The position numbers and the translations under genes were made by a program. This document shows, piece after piece, positions 1 to 11,049 of a stretch of DNA of 64,000 nt. The notes beneath the pieces were generated by a model. That model had not been told where the DNA came from and ran no database searches. It worked only from the letters and a program-made list of their open reading frames with translations. Source of the stretch: Antitrichia curtipendula (Eukaryota; Streptophyta; Bryopsida; Hypnales; Leucodontaceae); assembly GCA_951230915.1 (NCBI GenBank), contig OX579635.1:2170001-2234000 (forward strand), written 5' to 3'. The number at the start of each line of letters is the position of its first letter. Within the stretch, counting starts at the first letter, position 1.

Positions 1-840
1 ACATTCTAAACCTCAAACCTGAACACCAAAACATGGAAGATGGAACCTTTAATAGCAAACCCGGAAACACAAACCCCGAGCCTAGAATCCCAAATCACAA
101 CCATCAAATCCAGAACCCGGAACTTCAAACCCCAAACCCCATGCCCCACGCCCCAACCCGGGAACCCGGAACCTCAAACCCCAAACTCGTAATTCCGAAG
201 GCCCTACACCCCGTACATTTGAAACGCCATCCCCCCGAACCTCAAACCCCAAACCTTAGACCCCACACCTGGACCTAAACCTCCAACCTTCGGAACCCGG
301 AACCCGGAGCCCTGAACCTGAAACCTTCAACAACGACCCATCAAACCGGTACCCGGAAATCGCAACCCTCAACCCTGGACCCGGAACCCAGAACCCGCAA
401 CCCGCAATTCTCAACCCAAAACCCGCAACCCTCAAACCGCAACTCGCAACCTGGAACCTAGAACCCGCAAACCTCTCAACCCGCAACTTGCAATCCTCAA
501 CCCACAACCCTCAATCATCGACCCGCATCCCTCGACCCGCAAACCTCAGCCTTCAACCGGCAACCCGCAACCCTCAATTTGGAACCCAAAACCTGCAACC
601 CGCAACCCTCAACCCGCAACCCTCATCCCAGAACCCGTACCCCGCAACCCGCAACTTTCATCCCAGAACCCGCAAGCCGCAAGCCCTGAACCCGCAACCC
701 GCAAACCCGCAAGCCCCGAACCCGCAACCCTAAACCCAAACCCGCAACCCCGAACCTGCAACGCGCAACCCTAAAACCTTACACCTACAAAATCCTACAA
801 ACTTTAAACTCTGAACTTGGAACCCGGAACCCCAAGCTTG
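1..840. repeat. Degenerate heptamer minisatellite, telomere-like
   Basis: The stretch is built from 7-base units of the type AACCCGC, AACCCTC, AACCCGG and AACCTGG, with frequent one-base slips. The units resemble the plant telomere unit CCCTAAA/AACCCTA with the last bases changed. Open frames on both strands here are by-products of the repeat, giving Asn/Pro-rich or Gly/Arg-rich peptides, and are not genes. It may be a decayed interstitial telomeric tract or an independent minisatellite. The repeat is directly visible; the telomeric origin is inferred. Confidence 0.85.
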
Positions 841-1288
841 AACTCCAACCTAAATGTCTACATTTCTCCGTTTTTGAAACACAGTTTTCAGCTTAAGTGC
901 TAATTAAATTGGTTCTATTTTAGTACAAATGCGTGTCCTTTTGCTTTTACTTAGTCTTCATCAAGAATAGACTAGGTTTAGGAAGGATGTATTCAAAGAG
1001 ACTTTGGATTCAACGTTGACCTAGCAGCCACAATCCATGAAAGATAGTGAGACCATGGCTAGAGAAAGAGATATGTAATCCAAACGAGTACAAATCACGG
1101 ATATCAAAAGTACGACTTGTCCACGCAACGGAAAAATGACAAATTCTTGTCAAACGTGTTGTCAAGAGGGGCTCGCCTCCTTTGAGAGGAGTCGCGCATA
1201 CGAGATGCAAAAGCTCGTTCAGCCCCTAAGCTTGAAGCCATCACGGCTTTTACCCTAAACCCTTTAACCAAGAACCTCTGCCAGAACA
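841..1288. other. Non-coding stretch before the copia remnant
   Basis: I see no convincing gene here. The last part may be decayed copia gag sequence, because a frame just downstream leads into the zinc knuckle. No LTR could be recognised. Confidence 0.5.
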
Positions 1289-2849
1289 CCGGAGGAGCTA
1301 GAGCAACGAAAGAAGGAGATTGCAGAAGAGAAGAAGAAGACGACTTGTTTCAAGTGTGGAGAGATGGGACACGGGAGCAAGGAGTGCACAAACGAAAAGA
1401 AAAAGAACGACAAAAATAAGAAGACAGAGCCAAAAGTTGACGTTGAGCATGTCCATTGAGTTTTTATGGCATCGTCACCAGGCAGTTACTCAAATAGCCG
1501 ATACCTTGATAGTTGCCGCTCTCAACATACGAACAAACATCATGAATGGTTCTCCATGTACAAAAATATTACTTGTAAAAATGAGCTTGTCAAAGGCATC
1601 GGAGGGGTGGTGCTCCACGCTCAAGGAATTGGTAATATTATGTTCAAAACGCTGATCGATGGTCATGAAACTGTAAACATTTTGAAGAATGTTCACGTCC
1701 CCAAGCTTGGCCGAAATTTGTTCTCCACTTCGCGAGGTGTGCAACGCGGCATTGAGATTCTTCATCGACCGGACGGTTGCACACCGACAGTGGGAGCCAA
1801 AACTGTCATGCAGGGAGTTGAAGAACATGGCGTTCATCAATTGCTCATGCCTGTTGTTCAACCTTCAGCAAGCTATATTGATTCGGCTTTCCGTGCTTCC
1901 GTTATTGGAGTGCCAAGTCTCAAAGATAGCAAGCGGAGTCTCGACGTTTGGCACATGAGACTCGGGCACTTGCATCACCAAATGATCAAAAACATGGAGA
2001 AAGAGAATATTGTTGATGGCGTCACAATCAGCGATCGTACCGCATCATTTTGTGCAGGATGTGCCCGTGGCAAAAGCCATCGATTCGTTCTTCCCCGGAA
2101 AGAACATCGTCAGAAAGCAGAATCAATTGGAGACCGGGTACATTGTGACTTATGTGGACCGGTCAATATTGCCACCGTTGGTGGCGCCAAATGCTTTGCA
2201 TTATTTAAAGACGATTACTCCGGCTTCATAGTCATTTTTTGCATCAAAGTTAAAGCTTTAGCTCTTGAGTGCATGCGACGTATTTGTGGGAAGTTGGAGC
2301 GTGACACATGTAGAAGAATAAAAACTTCACGCTCCGATAATGATATCGAGTTTTGCAACAAATTATTTCTAGAATTCCCGTTGATGAAAAATGTTCAACA
2401 TGAGACGGGACATGAGACCACCGTACCTTGCACACCCAAACACAATGGAGTGTCCGAGCGAGATAATCGTACCATTCTCGAAGCGGCCAGAAGCATGATT
2501 TGGGCAAGCAACGTACATCCCAAATTTTTTGGGGAAGCGATACATATGGCTACGTACTTATTAAACCGCACAAGCACTCGAATGCTACGTTCATCAACAA
2601 CGTACCAAGTTTGGTATAATGCAAAACCATCGGTGGCTCACGTCAAGATTTTCAGAGCTAAAGCTCACGTTCACATTCCCGATCAGTTACAATGAAAAAA
2701 TGGACCGCAAAAGTAAGAAATGCATTCTCATGGGATACAGCGAGACAAGTAAGGCCTACCGTCTTTGGGACAACGAGTCACGACGGATCATTGAAAGCCG
2801 TCATGTCATATTTGACGAGTTCAGTTTTAACTCCGGTTCCAAATCTTAG
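1289..2849 (+). pseudogene. Ty1/copia retrotransposon gag-pol remnant (zinc knuckle, protease, integrase)
   Basis: A CCHC zinc knuckle of gag (CFKCGEMGHGSKEC) is encoded at about 1346-1387. An in-frame TGA at 1457-1459 separates it from a 409-codon frame that begins in protease. The protease motif reads LDSC where the family has LDSG. A GAG-pre-integrase segment follows (LGHLHHQM, then CAGCARGKSH, an HHCC site). The integrase core then shows D in HCDLCGP, D in RSDNDIEF and E in HNGVSERDN, the DDE triad. Near 2640-2700 the reading moves by one frame into KMDRKSKKCILMGYSETSKA, the conserved segment downstream of the integrase core. Reverse transcriptase and RNase H are absent, so this is a 5'-half fragment. 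Family identity is certain from the motif order; activity is excluded by the stop, the frameshift and the missing RT. Confidence 0.93.
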
Positions 2850-3476
2850 GAACAGTTAGGTATGCAAGTCTCATGCTTACAAATCTTGCTAGATACAACA
2901 ACTCGGAGACCTCCCGATGCGAGGCAAAAGCAAATGAAAGCCGCGCGGTTCGGCCAAATTCGTAATGAACATGCAACCCACACGCATTCCTCTCACAAAG
3001 ATCATTCTCAAAAGAAGCCCGAAAAGGGTGCACGCGTCTTTCCAACACCAAACGGAGACATCCTACGCGGTCGCCGTGCCTCATATCAGGAGGACTAAAA
3101 TACACACATCAAAGTGAAACCGTCAAACCAACTATCGTACCCCGTACGCGTGCGAGATTCGCATCCACGAAACCACCGGAGGCTTCGACGGTATCGCAAT
3201 GATGCCACCTCGGCTCTCGCAATCGGAAATCACCAAAATGTCCACACAACCAAATTCGCCCAAAATGGATCGGAAGTGATTTTTATTATAAAAAAAGAAG
3301 AAAAAGAAAAACACGAAATCTCGAAATTCACAAAATCAAAAAGTAAATCCAGGTTCCTCCGAATCAAATGCACTCACGGCGTCAAATTCCAACCCGTGCC
3401 AATTTGCCCGCCAACATTTCAAAAAGTGCGTCACCCGACCACCACCATGCAGTACCACCCGAACGACCATCAATCC
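2850..3476. other. Non-coding or strongly decayed sequence after copia
   Basis: No recognisable domain. A short plus-strand frame (2862-3098) rich in His, Lys and Arg may be decayed copia sequence. A plus-strand frame from 3114 to 4112 is rejected as a shadow (see rejected items). Confidence 0.4.
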
Positions 3477-3980
3477 CTAATCCCAGGGATCCAGATCCGG
3501 ATCCACGGCCTTGACATGCACCCTCCAAATCCCGGGAAACCTGCTAATAAAGTGACGAGCGGCGGTGACGCGATCCGTATAAACATCTGCCATCTTCCAG
3601 AATCCACCCGTTCGGACCCTTCTGAGCATCATGGGTTGCAGATTAAGATCCCTCGATTTGGGAGCTCTCTGCCAAAGTGCATGGGTCAGGAAGTCCAAAG
3701 TGAAGGGCCGCACGGAAGCATCATCCAACTGCCAACCCTCATACATGAAGAGGGGGTCCTCCCTCTCCGTGGCTCGCCGGACGAGAGCCCTCGTCCACTT
3801 TTGAATTTCTCGCAGATGTTCCACCATGTGCTTGCCACTCCACCGAATGGCCTGGCGGGTCCTCGTCCAGGCAACCCGCATCTCAACGCTGGGACGGACA
3901 TCACTTCCATCTTGGACCACGTTTTTCAAATCGTCGACTTTGGACCTGGCCATGCACAAAGCATCCAACACACCCTTCAA
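3477..3980 (-). pseudogene. Unrecognised coding remnant, possibly C-terminal part of a LINE-type polyprotein
   Basis: The minus strand encodes about 167 codons with globular-protein composition: many Trp, Arg, Leu and Phe, with segments such as WTRTRQAIRWSGKHMVEHLR, FTLDFLTHALWQRAP and FISRFPGIWRVHVKAVDP, ending in DPWD before a stop. The opposite strand has a longer frame but low-complexity, His/Pro/Ser-rich composition, so the minus reading is preferred. The string of Trp/Arg helices recalls the region after reverse transcriptase in plant non-LTR elements, but I cannot name a family. The upstream frame (3977-4228, minus) is not clearly continuous with it. No neighbouring gene helps to assign a role. 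Confidence 0.35.
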
Positions 3981-4254
3981 GCTCGAAACCTCGGAACACT
4001 CACATCAAGTACGGACGTGAGCCGCAAAGCCCAAAAAACCTCGGAAGCAAAAAGAAGAAGGAAGAATAAAAATCGAGAATTCGACAAGATCAAGAAAGGG
4101 AACGTAAAATGAAGGGTCACGAAAAGCAAAGTCACGGAGGAGCGGGAGCAGGTCAAATCCATCGATATTCGATTGCCAAAGCGGGAATTCACAGAATCAA
4201 ATACAAGAGCGAGTCGAACGGCAAACAACGGTCGGAGAACGCATCACAAGCAGG

Positions 4255-4850
4255 GTTGTCTATCCGGACGTGACGTGGGCTTTTCACGTCCGGATGTCAT
4301 GACGCGTCCGTCCTGACGCGTCACAGCCCGTCGCCGATACTGACGGGACCATCCGGAGCACGGGTGTGACGGCGTCGGGTCGTCTCCTGGACAGTGACTC
4401 CGTCGCCAAATGGACATCCGTCTCTTGGACGGAGAGCCCGTTTGTGGACGAAGAGGCCGTCCCCTGGACGGTAAGCCGTCCTCTGGACGGAGAGTCCGTC
4501 ACTGGACGGTAAGCCATCCTTTGAACGGAGAGTCCGTCGCTGGACGGTAAGCCGTCCGCTGGACGGAGAGTCCATCGTTGGAAGGTAAGGGTTTCGCTGG
4601 ACGGTAAGCCGTCCTCTGGACAGAGAGTCCGTCGCTGGACGGTAAGCCGTCCCCTGGACGGAGAGCCCGTCTCTGGACGGAATTCTCGTCTCCAGGATGG
4701 TAATCCGTCCCTTGGACGGCCTCTCCGTCCACTGGACAGGAAACCGTCCCGTCCCCTAGACCGGAATATCACAGGACGGGACAGTCGCCCCTTGGACGGT
4801 TTCGTTGGCAAGGTTGCGGGTTTAGGGTCCACCCCATCAGCCGTCACTCC
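4255..4850. repeat. Self-complementary GGACGG/CCGTCC minisatellite
   Basis: Units of about 17-19 bp alternate between CTGGACGGTAAGCCGTCC and CTGGACGGAGAGTCCGTC. Each unit is itself a near palindrome because GGACGG is the reverse complement of CCGTCC, so the tract could fold into a ladder of hairpins. All long frames on the minus strand here (DGLPSS and SVQR repeats) come from the repeat. A short relative of the motif occurs at 25825-25930. Confidence 0.85.
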
Positions 4851-6112
4851 GTCTAGTTGGGTTTAGGATTTAGGATTTTAGGGAGGGCTTCAAGGTGTAC
4901 ATTAAGGACTTCTGCTTATTCAAGATTATTTTCCCTTGCTGATTTTGCCTTTCATGACTTGGTTGGAGTACAACCATTGCGGTAGAGCGAAGTCCAAGAA
5001 GAGTGTGTTGTGGTGGCACTTATTGTGAGAGCAACAAGTGTTGTTTCCACATCACATTTCAAACAGAATACTAATCATTTTTTTGGTGCAGGGGCAGGTA
5101 AAAGAGGACAGATAAGAGCAATGGGTGGAGCAAGATCACAGTGGGAACCTTGGTACACACTACGGCCAGATGGAAAAGTTGTTTGCAAGTTTTGCGAAGC
5201 TTTGCTAAGCTATCGAAAGGATCGGTTGCTTTTCCATTTGGGATATAGACGAAATGACACCCTCCTTGGAGTGAGAGCGTGCACTAAAGTCAATGCAGCC
5301 GTGAAGGTAATGTTTTTTAATTGTGGAGGACATATACCTACAGACACTTCGCATGGAACTGGACGCGACGTGGAAGTGACATCACCATCAACGATACTAC
5401 CAAGTGTAGTACGTGGTGAGCAACAACATGATGCTTCAATCTCGGCAAACGATGGAGGAGAAAACACTGGGGGCAAAGCTCTCAAGTACGATCATCAGAG
5501 GCGCCCAACCCTAGTTTGACCCACAGTCGATCGATGAGGCAACTGTCTCTACAAGAAAGACTAAATGCATCAAACAAGCAAGTAATTGACAAGAAGTGGG
5601 CTAAGTTTTTCTACGAAGCCAATATACCATTCAATGTAGTGAGGCATCTTGCTTTTCTGGATGCAGTGAAATCAACATCGGAATCCAGAGTTGGCTACAA
5701 ACCTCCAGCGTACCATGCACTTCGTACAAAGCTCATAAAATCTACAAAAGACGAAGTGGCAGCAATTGTAGCAGAGAAGACGAGGGCACCAATCCACAAA
5801 TATGGCATTACAATATGCTCTGATGGATGGGACAACGTTACACATCAACCATTGATGAATGTCATGTTGGCATGTACAAGTGGAGAGGTTTTTCTTGGAT
5901 CGATAGACACAACAGGCGAATGCAAAGATGCTACTTACGTGGCTAATTGCATGGGTGATTACATTAACGAGGTAGGGGCACAGAACATGGTACAAGTTTG
6001 TACAGACAATGCAGCAAACATGTTGGCCGCTGGCGCTTTGTTACTTTGTAGATATCCACACATATATTTTCAAGGGTGTTCAGCACATGCACTTGACCTT
6101 CTACTTGAAGAT

Positions 6113-6115
6113 TGA
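6113..6115 (+). other. Nonsense codon TGA at a conserved Trp of hAT
   Basis: The frame reads LLLED-stop-GKQDWITSM. The hAT family has Trp after LLLED, so a TGG to TGA (G-to-A) change explains the stop. The frame stays open on both sides. Confidence 0.75.
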
Positions 6116-6219
6116 GGAAAACAAGATTGGATTACAAGTATGGTCAAGAAAGCCAAGTCAATTGTGAAATACATTCGAACGCATCACATGCCACTTGCAA
6201 TCTTTCGACGACATTCTCC

Positions 6220-6223
6220 TAAT
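6220..6223. repeat. Target site duplication TAAT, left copy
   Basis: TAAT lies directly before the element and is repeated directly after it at 20464-20467. It falls inside the Pro-Asn codons of hAT. Confidence 0.85.
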
Positions 6224-6257
6224 GGGTCTACATGAGCTAATATGAGCCACTTGCGAC
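6224..6257 (+). repeat. Left terminal inverted repeat of the 14.2-kb element
   Basis: It begins GGGTCTACATGAGCTAATAT and ends GCGAC. It pairs with 20430-20463, with mismatches at positions 5, 6, 30 and 32 and identity through the 23-bp core. Confidence 0.93.
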
Positions 6258-8573
6258 ATGGAGAGGGTGCTTAACGGAGTCCTTTATGTGCAAGTGTGTT
6301 GATGACTGCCGTTTTTGACAAGCCTTGCTGGACTTCCACCTGGGCGCGCAATTTTGAAATGGCGCTCCTGCTTTCATTCCTCGCAACGGAATCGGACTCC
6401 CGTTCTCTCTCTCCTCTCGACGTTACGGTTGACGAGGTGCTGTCAGGCCAGTTTTTTTGAGGTTTCATTTTCTCTTGTGTGGAAAAAGGGAGGAGTTACG
6501 GAGCTCGCACCTTGGAGTTTATGGTTTGAGGTCACAACTTAGGGGTTTACGGAGCTCGCAGCTTGGGGTTCAGGATTAGTTACGGGCTTACATTCACTGC
6601 GTTTAGGGGGGGTTCATGGATTCATCACTTGTACGTGGAGAGTCCGCACGTCTTGTGAAACAGAGGAGGACCTCATTGGAGAGGAAGCCACGACCAGTGA
6701 AAGCTGGCGCCAGTGTTCCAGAGCTCTTAACGGAGCTAGCGAACTTGAAGGCTCAGACTCATGAGTTTTTTGCGACTGACAGAGGCTTGTGTGGAGAAGG
6801 ATTAAACCCTAAACTCGCTAGCGATATGGCTGTGGTGACACAAGAGAAGATAGAGGAGGTTTGGGGGAAATGTACAACCTACAAGACTACCAACAGTGCA
6901 TTGCCGCCAGAGAGGAGGAGAGAACTCGTCGAGTTGTACGCAAAAATTTATGGGAAAACGGAGGTCACAAACAACGAGTTCATGGCGTGGGTAGTTAAGG
7001 GAAACATTGCAGAACAAATGGGACTAAAGGTCGACTGGGCCTCTGCGGCTTCGTCCACTTCGTTTACACTTGCAAGCCGTGTAGAGGGAGATTTGGTACG
7101 ACGTGATCTTACATCTGAGCAGCTAGCTCGGTTGCAGGTTCTGGCCCCCCATGTAGCACCAAGAACTGCCGGATCAGGTAGAAAAGGAGCGATAGGGACA
7201 TCTGAGCAAGATTTGAAACCTGAGAGGTCTCTTTCTGCCATTGGTCACGTTTCAGACGCAGATCTTGCAACTATTGAGGAGGTGCTGCGAGTGGAAGAGG
7301 AATTCCTGGTGGGCAGCCAAAATAAGCAGCAAATTCTCTTGGCAGCAAAGAAGACCATGGAGGAGAAGATAGTTATGTACAAGTTTAGAGTGGACGATCG
7401 ACTGGCCGATGCAAAGGAAGCTGCTGAAAATGTGACAGCGGTAGAGGAGGCTTTGGCAAAGATTGATCTACAGATTGCTAATGTCTTGGCCTCGGTAATA
7501 CTTCCCGATTCTCTTTCCATCCTCTACTGCTGTGAGCCATGGCTTGTCAAGCTTCAACTCTAGGTTTGTTGGTGATTAGGTGAAGGGTTTCAGGGTTTAG
7601 GGCGTCTACCTGAATGGTGGATGCTTATTTTACAGGGTCAAATTTGCAGTGATGTGCACTTCACGAGTTTTGAATTTTCAGCTTCTTATCACTCGTGTGA
7701 TTCATGGTTCTCCAAGTTTTAGGGTTCAGCATTCACGGCAAAGCTTTGGGGCTGCCCAGTCAAGCTCTACGTTTATTAGATTAAAGGAGTCAAAATTTGA
7801 CTTGGTTGGGCCCAAATATGCTTTTTGATTTTCAGATTATTCATGCTCTGGTTTTCATTGGCTTCTGAAATCTTAGGGTTTGAGGTTTGGAGATGCTGAG
7901 TACTTCTCCTCTGTCATTGCCCTTATGAAGGTCCAGGGTTACAGGGACAGACTTGACGAGGGGAATGACGGATTCACTCTGGGACTAAAGAAATTAGATG
8001 AACTGAAGTGTGATAGAGACGTATTGGCACGCAAGCTAGACTTTGCTATTTTTGGCTCTGACGATGCTGCGAGGAAGTCCAAAAAAGCACAAGCCCTATA
8101 CGAAGATGTATGTCTGGAATTGAGGAACTCAGAATTGGACATGCAAGCTGTTTGCGAAGAAATCTTGGAGTTTAGGAGGCACAAAGAAGCAATGGCTAAT
8201 GAAATTGAGAAGCTGAAGGCTGGTGCAGGTGTGCATTGCTGTCCGAAACCTTGTTTGCACCCTCACGAAGTTGAAGAGGCTGTAGGTCCTTTTATGCTTG
8301 AGCCTTGTGCTGTTTGCAATCGTTGGTATAACTCGTATGACGTAGTCATGGCGAGCTGCCGACACTTTTACCACCCTTTCTGCATTACAAAATTGGTAGA
8401 AAGAGTAAATAGTTGTGTAACTTGCAATGAGGTATTTGCCCCTAGTTGGTGGGCATCATTTGGATTCCAGAAGATGCAACCGGGAGAAGATGCTACAAGG
8501 CTTCGGTTGGACAAATCAGTGTGTGAGCTGAGCGACACAATGAAGTGCAGTTTTGGAATTCGGAGTCCAATGT

Positions 8574-9770
8574 GTAAGTGGCCTCATTCCGTTCTCTGCT
8601 ACTGGATTAGGGTTTGATTGAAAACAACCTTCTTCACCTCTGAATGTGCAACGTTGCTTGGAAATAAACCTCTGTCATTGATCAAAATTTGAAAGCTTCC
8701 TTCATAATCTGCTCCTCTACTTGAATATGTACACTGTTGATTTATAAGTTTGCTAGGATCCTTCTATGCTTGCTGTGTTCCTATAAGTTCTGAGTTCTTG
8801 CTTGAAATTCTGCTTTCTGGCTAGAAAATGTGCGTGGTTGGTACTATGTTGGTTGTGTTGCTTAAAATGTAGCCAATCACTTGTTAGAATATGTGCTTGG
8901 GTGCTACTACCTTTTATTTGTTGCTAGAAATTCTACTTACTTCCTAGAATTTGTGCTTGTGTGCTAGTATGTTTCTAGATGACTGCTTTGATGCAAGAAT
9001 TTATCCTTTGTTGCTGGAATATGTGCTTGGATGCTACCATCTCTACTTTCTTCCTAGAAATGCTACTTCCTTCCTAGTGTATGTGCTTGGGTGCTAGTGT
9101 ATGTGCTAGGGTGCTAAATTATGTGCTTGGTTGCTACTGTATGTGCTTGGGTGCTACCGTATGTGCTTGGTTGCTACCGTATGTGCTTGGTTGCTACCGT
9201 ATGTGCTTGGTTGCTACTGTATGTGCTAGGGTGCTATTGTATGTGCTAGGGTGCTACTGTATGTGCTAGGGTGCTACCTGATATGCTGTGTTGCTAGAAT
9301 TTTGGCTTTGATACTCGAATTTATGCTTTCTTGCTAGAGTGTGTGCCTGGTTGCTACTATCTTTGCGTTCTTGCTCGAAATTGTACGTCCTTCGTAAGGC
9401 ATGTGCTTGGGTGATACCAGCTTTGCTTCCTTGATAGAATCTTTGCTACCTTGCTAGGAACTTTGCTTTCTTGCCTGATTATGTGCTTTGTTCCTTGAAG
9501 GCATGCTTTACAATTTCAATGGTTGCTTTCTTGCTAAAATGTTTTATTCTTGCTATGATTTCTGATTTGTTGCCACATTATGTGTTGAAATGCTGAAATG
9601 AGATTGCAAAGTCTTCTCTTATTGGTATCAGCTGATCTCTTCTATTCTACTCTGTATATTGGAGTTTCAGATCTTACATCTTTGAGAATGTGCTCTCCTA
9701 TTGGTGGCTGGCCAGCCATCATCCCTGCTCTTGTACTTAGAGATTTAGCCTCTTTTCTTGTATTTTGCAG
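8574..9770 (+). repeat. Intron 2 of gene A, inverted duplicate of an intron block in the transposase gene
   Basis: From the GTAAGT donor to the TTTTGCAG acceptor this block matches the minus strand of about 18250-17190. Shared stretches include GCCTCATTCCGTTCTCT, the region ending GCAACGTTGCTTGG, and CAGATCTTACATCTTTGAGA near the 3' end. Both copies hold a related 20-bp minisatellite. The match seems to end at the intron borders. Confidence 0.85.
8790..9560 (+). repeat. 20-bp minisatellite (TGCTACCGTATGTGCTTGGT units) in intron 2
   Basis: Units such as TATGTGCTTGGGTGCTACTG repeat with a 20-base period. They are most regular at about 9080-9270 and degenerate outwards. A reverse-complement relative is at 17370-17960. 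Confidence 0.9.
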
Positions 9771-10865
9771 TATCACAGTCGAAAGGGAAGCACTCAGATT
9801 GGGGATCCACCGGGTCCATCCAACAAGTGCATTCTTTGCTACCATGCACGTCTGGCAACAAGCTTGTTTCTGGGTCCTTTGTAAGTGGAGGATGTCAAAC
9901 TCAGGATGAAGCGACAGAAACAGGAAATGACGATTCACAACAGGTGGTTGACTCGCCAGTAAAACAGCCCTATGCTGCTCGGCTGCACCAGTCCGGGGTC
10001 ACGCAGGCTCTCTCAAGTGCTGTAGTACCGCTGGATAGTAATGCCCTGCGAGTGGTGGAAGCCACAGCTAGTAAGAGCCTGTGCATACATGTGTGTTCAT
10101 TTGATTTTGGGATGCCCTTGCTTACTTTAGTAGTCTTCTAGTGTAGAGTGAAGTAGGCTTGGGGTGGTAGTACATCGTTTACTAGGTTCTTGCAAGAAAC
10201 GTGCAAGCTTCAATGACGAGTTGGAATGCCGTATGTTTTGCTGAGGTACAGTCTACATGTGCCCGTTCGCCACAAATCCTAATAATCGTGAACTCACGTG
10301 TTTCCACTTGCATTCATGGTGTCGATCTTCTGAGTCACACTTCTCTTGTGCCTCCTTTCCGATGCATTCAGTTCGTTTTTGGAGGTGATTACCAATTTGT
10401 ATGGTTCAGCAGGGGTCGTGCATGGAAAACTTGCTGCATATAATGTGGTAGAGGACAAAAGTGACGATGACAATGGAGCTGAGAAAGGGATTGAACAGGA
10501 CGCACATGAAAATGAAAGTGGGAAGGGGATGCACGGGAGTGGAGAGGGGCGTTATTCTATCACCGGTAAAAGAGCCCACATTCCTGCCTTGGAATAGCAG
10601 GGGCTTCGAAAAAAGGTTAGTGTATCAAGTTTGGGGAAATCGAGTGGAGAACTGGAAAAGGCAGGTAAAGCTCAAGTGCCAGCCCCTACAATGCGTCACA
10701 CTCGCCATTCTCTTGCCAAACAGGTTGAGGCCGAGGCAGCAGAGAAACCCAAGAAGAGCGGTAGGAGTAGGCATAAGAACAAGTGATCGTTTTCTTTGGG
10801 TTGAAAATATGTATCCCAGAGGTCTATTGCATCTTCCCAACCACAACGTCATACATTCTGTATAG

Positions 10866-11046
10866 GTGGATGCTACAGGCCGCATGCAGGTATTTGTGGT
10901 TTTGTTTTGATCGAGAATTGGGACTGGGTTATTATTTTGACGAGAATGGAGTCTGCACAGACAACAACTTGCTGAAGGTTTACTGGATGGAGATCAAGCA
11001 ACAGAGGAAGCTCGATTGGCAGACTAGCACTCCCGCTTTTGTGTAA
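10866..11046 (+). pseudogene. Putative further exon of gene A with a one-base slip
   Basis: An acceptor-like TGTATAG precedes a segment reading VDATGRMQVFVVLF. A run of four T at about 10904-10907 then shifts the frame into DRELGLGYYFDENG and a tail ending WQTSTPAFV before TAA at 11044-11046. One T fewer would join the two frames. The segment looks coding, but how it links to exon 4 is not clear: exon 4 has its own TGA at 10784. It may be an alternative or former 3' exon. Confidence 0.45.
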
Positions 11047-11049
11047 ACC

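Larger units (their letters stand above)
5010..6223 (+). pseudogene. hAT transposase, 5' half (BED finger and DUF659 region), broken by element insertion
   Basis: A BED-like zinc finger is visible at about 5140-5280 (W in SQWEPWYTL, CKFC, then HLGYR). A one-base frameshift near 5510 separates it from the rest. The second frame (from 5516) carries the DUF659-type core of plant hAT transposases: KWAKFFYEANIPFNVV, ICSDGWDNVTHQPLMNVM, GSIDTTGE, QVCTDNAANML, and QGCSAHALDLLLED. A TGA at 6113-6115 stands where the family has Trp (LLEDW). The frame continues, SIVKYIRTHHMPLAIFRRHS, up to codon AAT at 6221-6223, where the 14.2-kb element begins. The missing 3' half lies at 20464. In life the protein would cut and paste hAT elements in the nucleus; this copy is dead. 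Confidence 0.93.
6616..10786 (+). pseudogene. Element gene A: coiled-coil protein with RING-H2 finger (spliced)
   Basis: Predicted exons are 6616-7494, 7931-8573, 9771-10070 and 10413-10786, chosen because donor and acceptor signals fit and phases agree (0, 1, 1). Exon 1 is mostly helical, with Glu/Lys/Ala-rich coiled coil near its end. Exon 2 continues the coil and ends in a RING-H2 pattern: CAVC, 13 residues, C-x-H-x2-H-x2-C (SCRHFYHPFC), 10 residues, CVTC. This is a zinc site typical of E3 ubiquitin ligases. Exons 3-4 give an acidic linker (EDKSDDDNG) and a basic tail (KKSGRSRHKNK). A TAG at 10595-10597 interrupts exon 4, but the same frame continues to TGA at 10784-10786, so this copy is probably damaged. 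The ATG at 6616 lies 392 bp inside the left end of the element. RING function is inferred from the pattern; no partner is known. Confidence 0.75.

Noticed and set aside
33..733. Open frames through the heptamer tract
   Set aside because: Asn-Pro-Gln and Gly-Leu-Arg repeats follow directly from the 7-base period.
3114..4112. A 332-codon plus-strand open frame as a gene
   Set aside because: Composition is low-complexity His/Pro/Ser/Arg-rich with no motif, while the opposite strand over 3477-3980 looks like globular protein. It is treated as a shadow.
4284..4847. 187-codon minus-strand frame in the GGACGG array
   Set aside because: Peptide is a repeat of the minisatellite unit in one frame; the other frames are also open for the same reason.
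9081..9269. 62-codon Cys-rich frame (CLGA repeats)
   Set aside because: Translation of the 20-bp minisatellite, not a gene.
9080..9270. CRISPR-like array
   Set aside because: The 20-bp units are contiguous with no unique spacers, and the setting is a plant intron.
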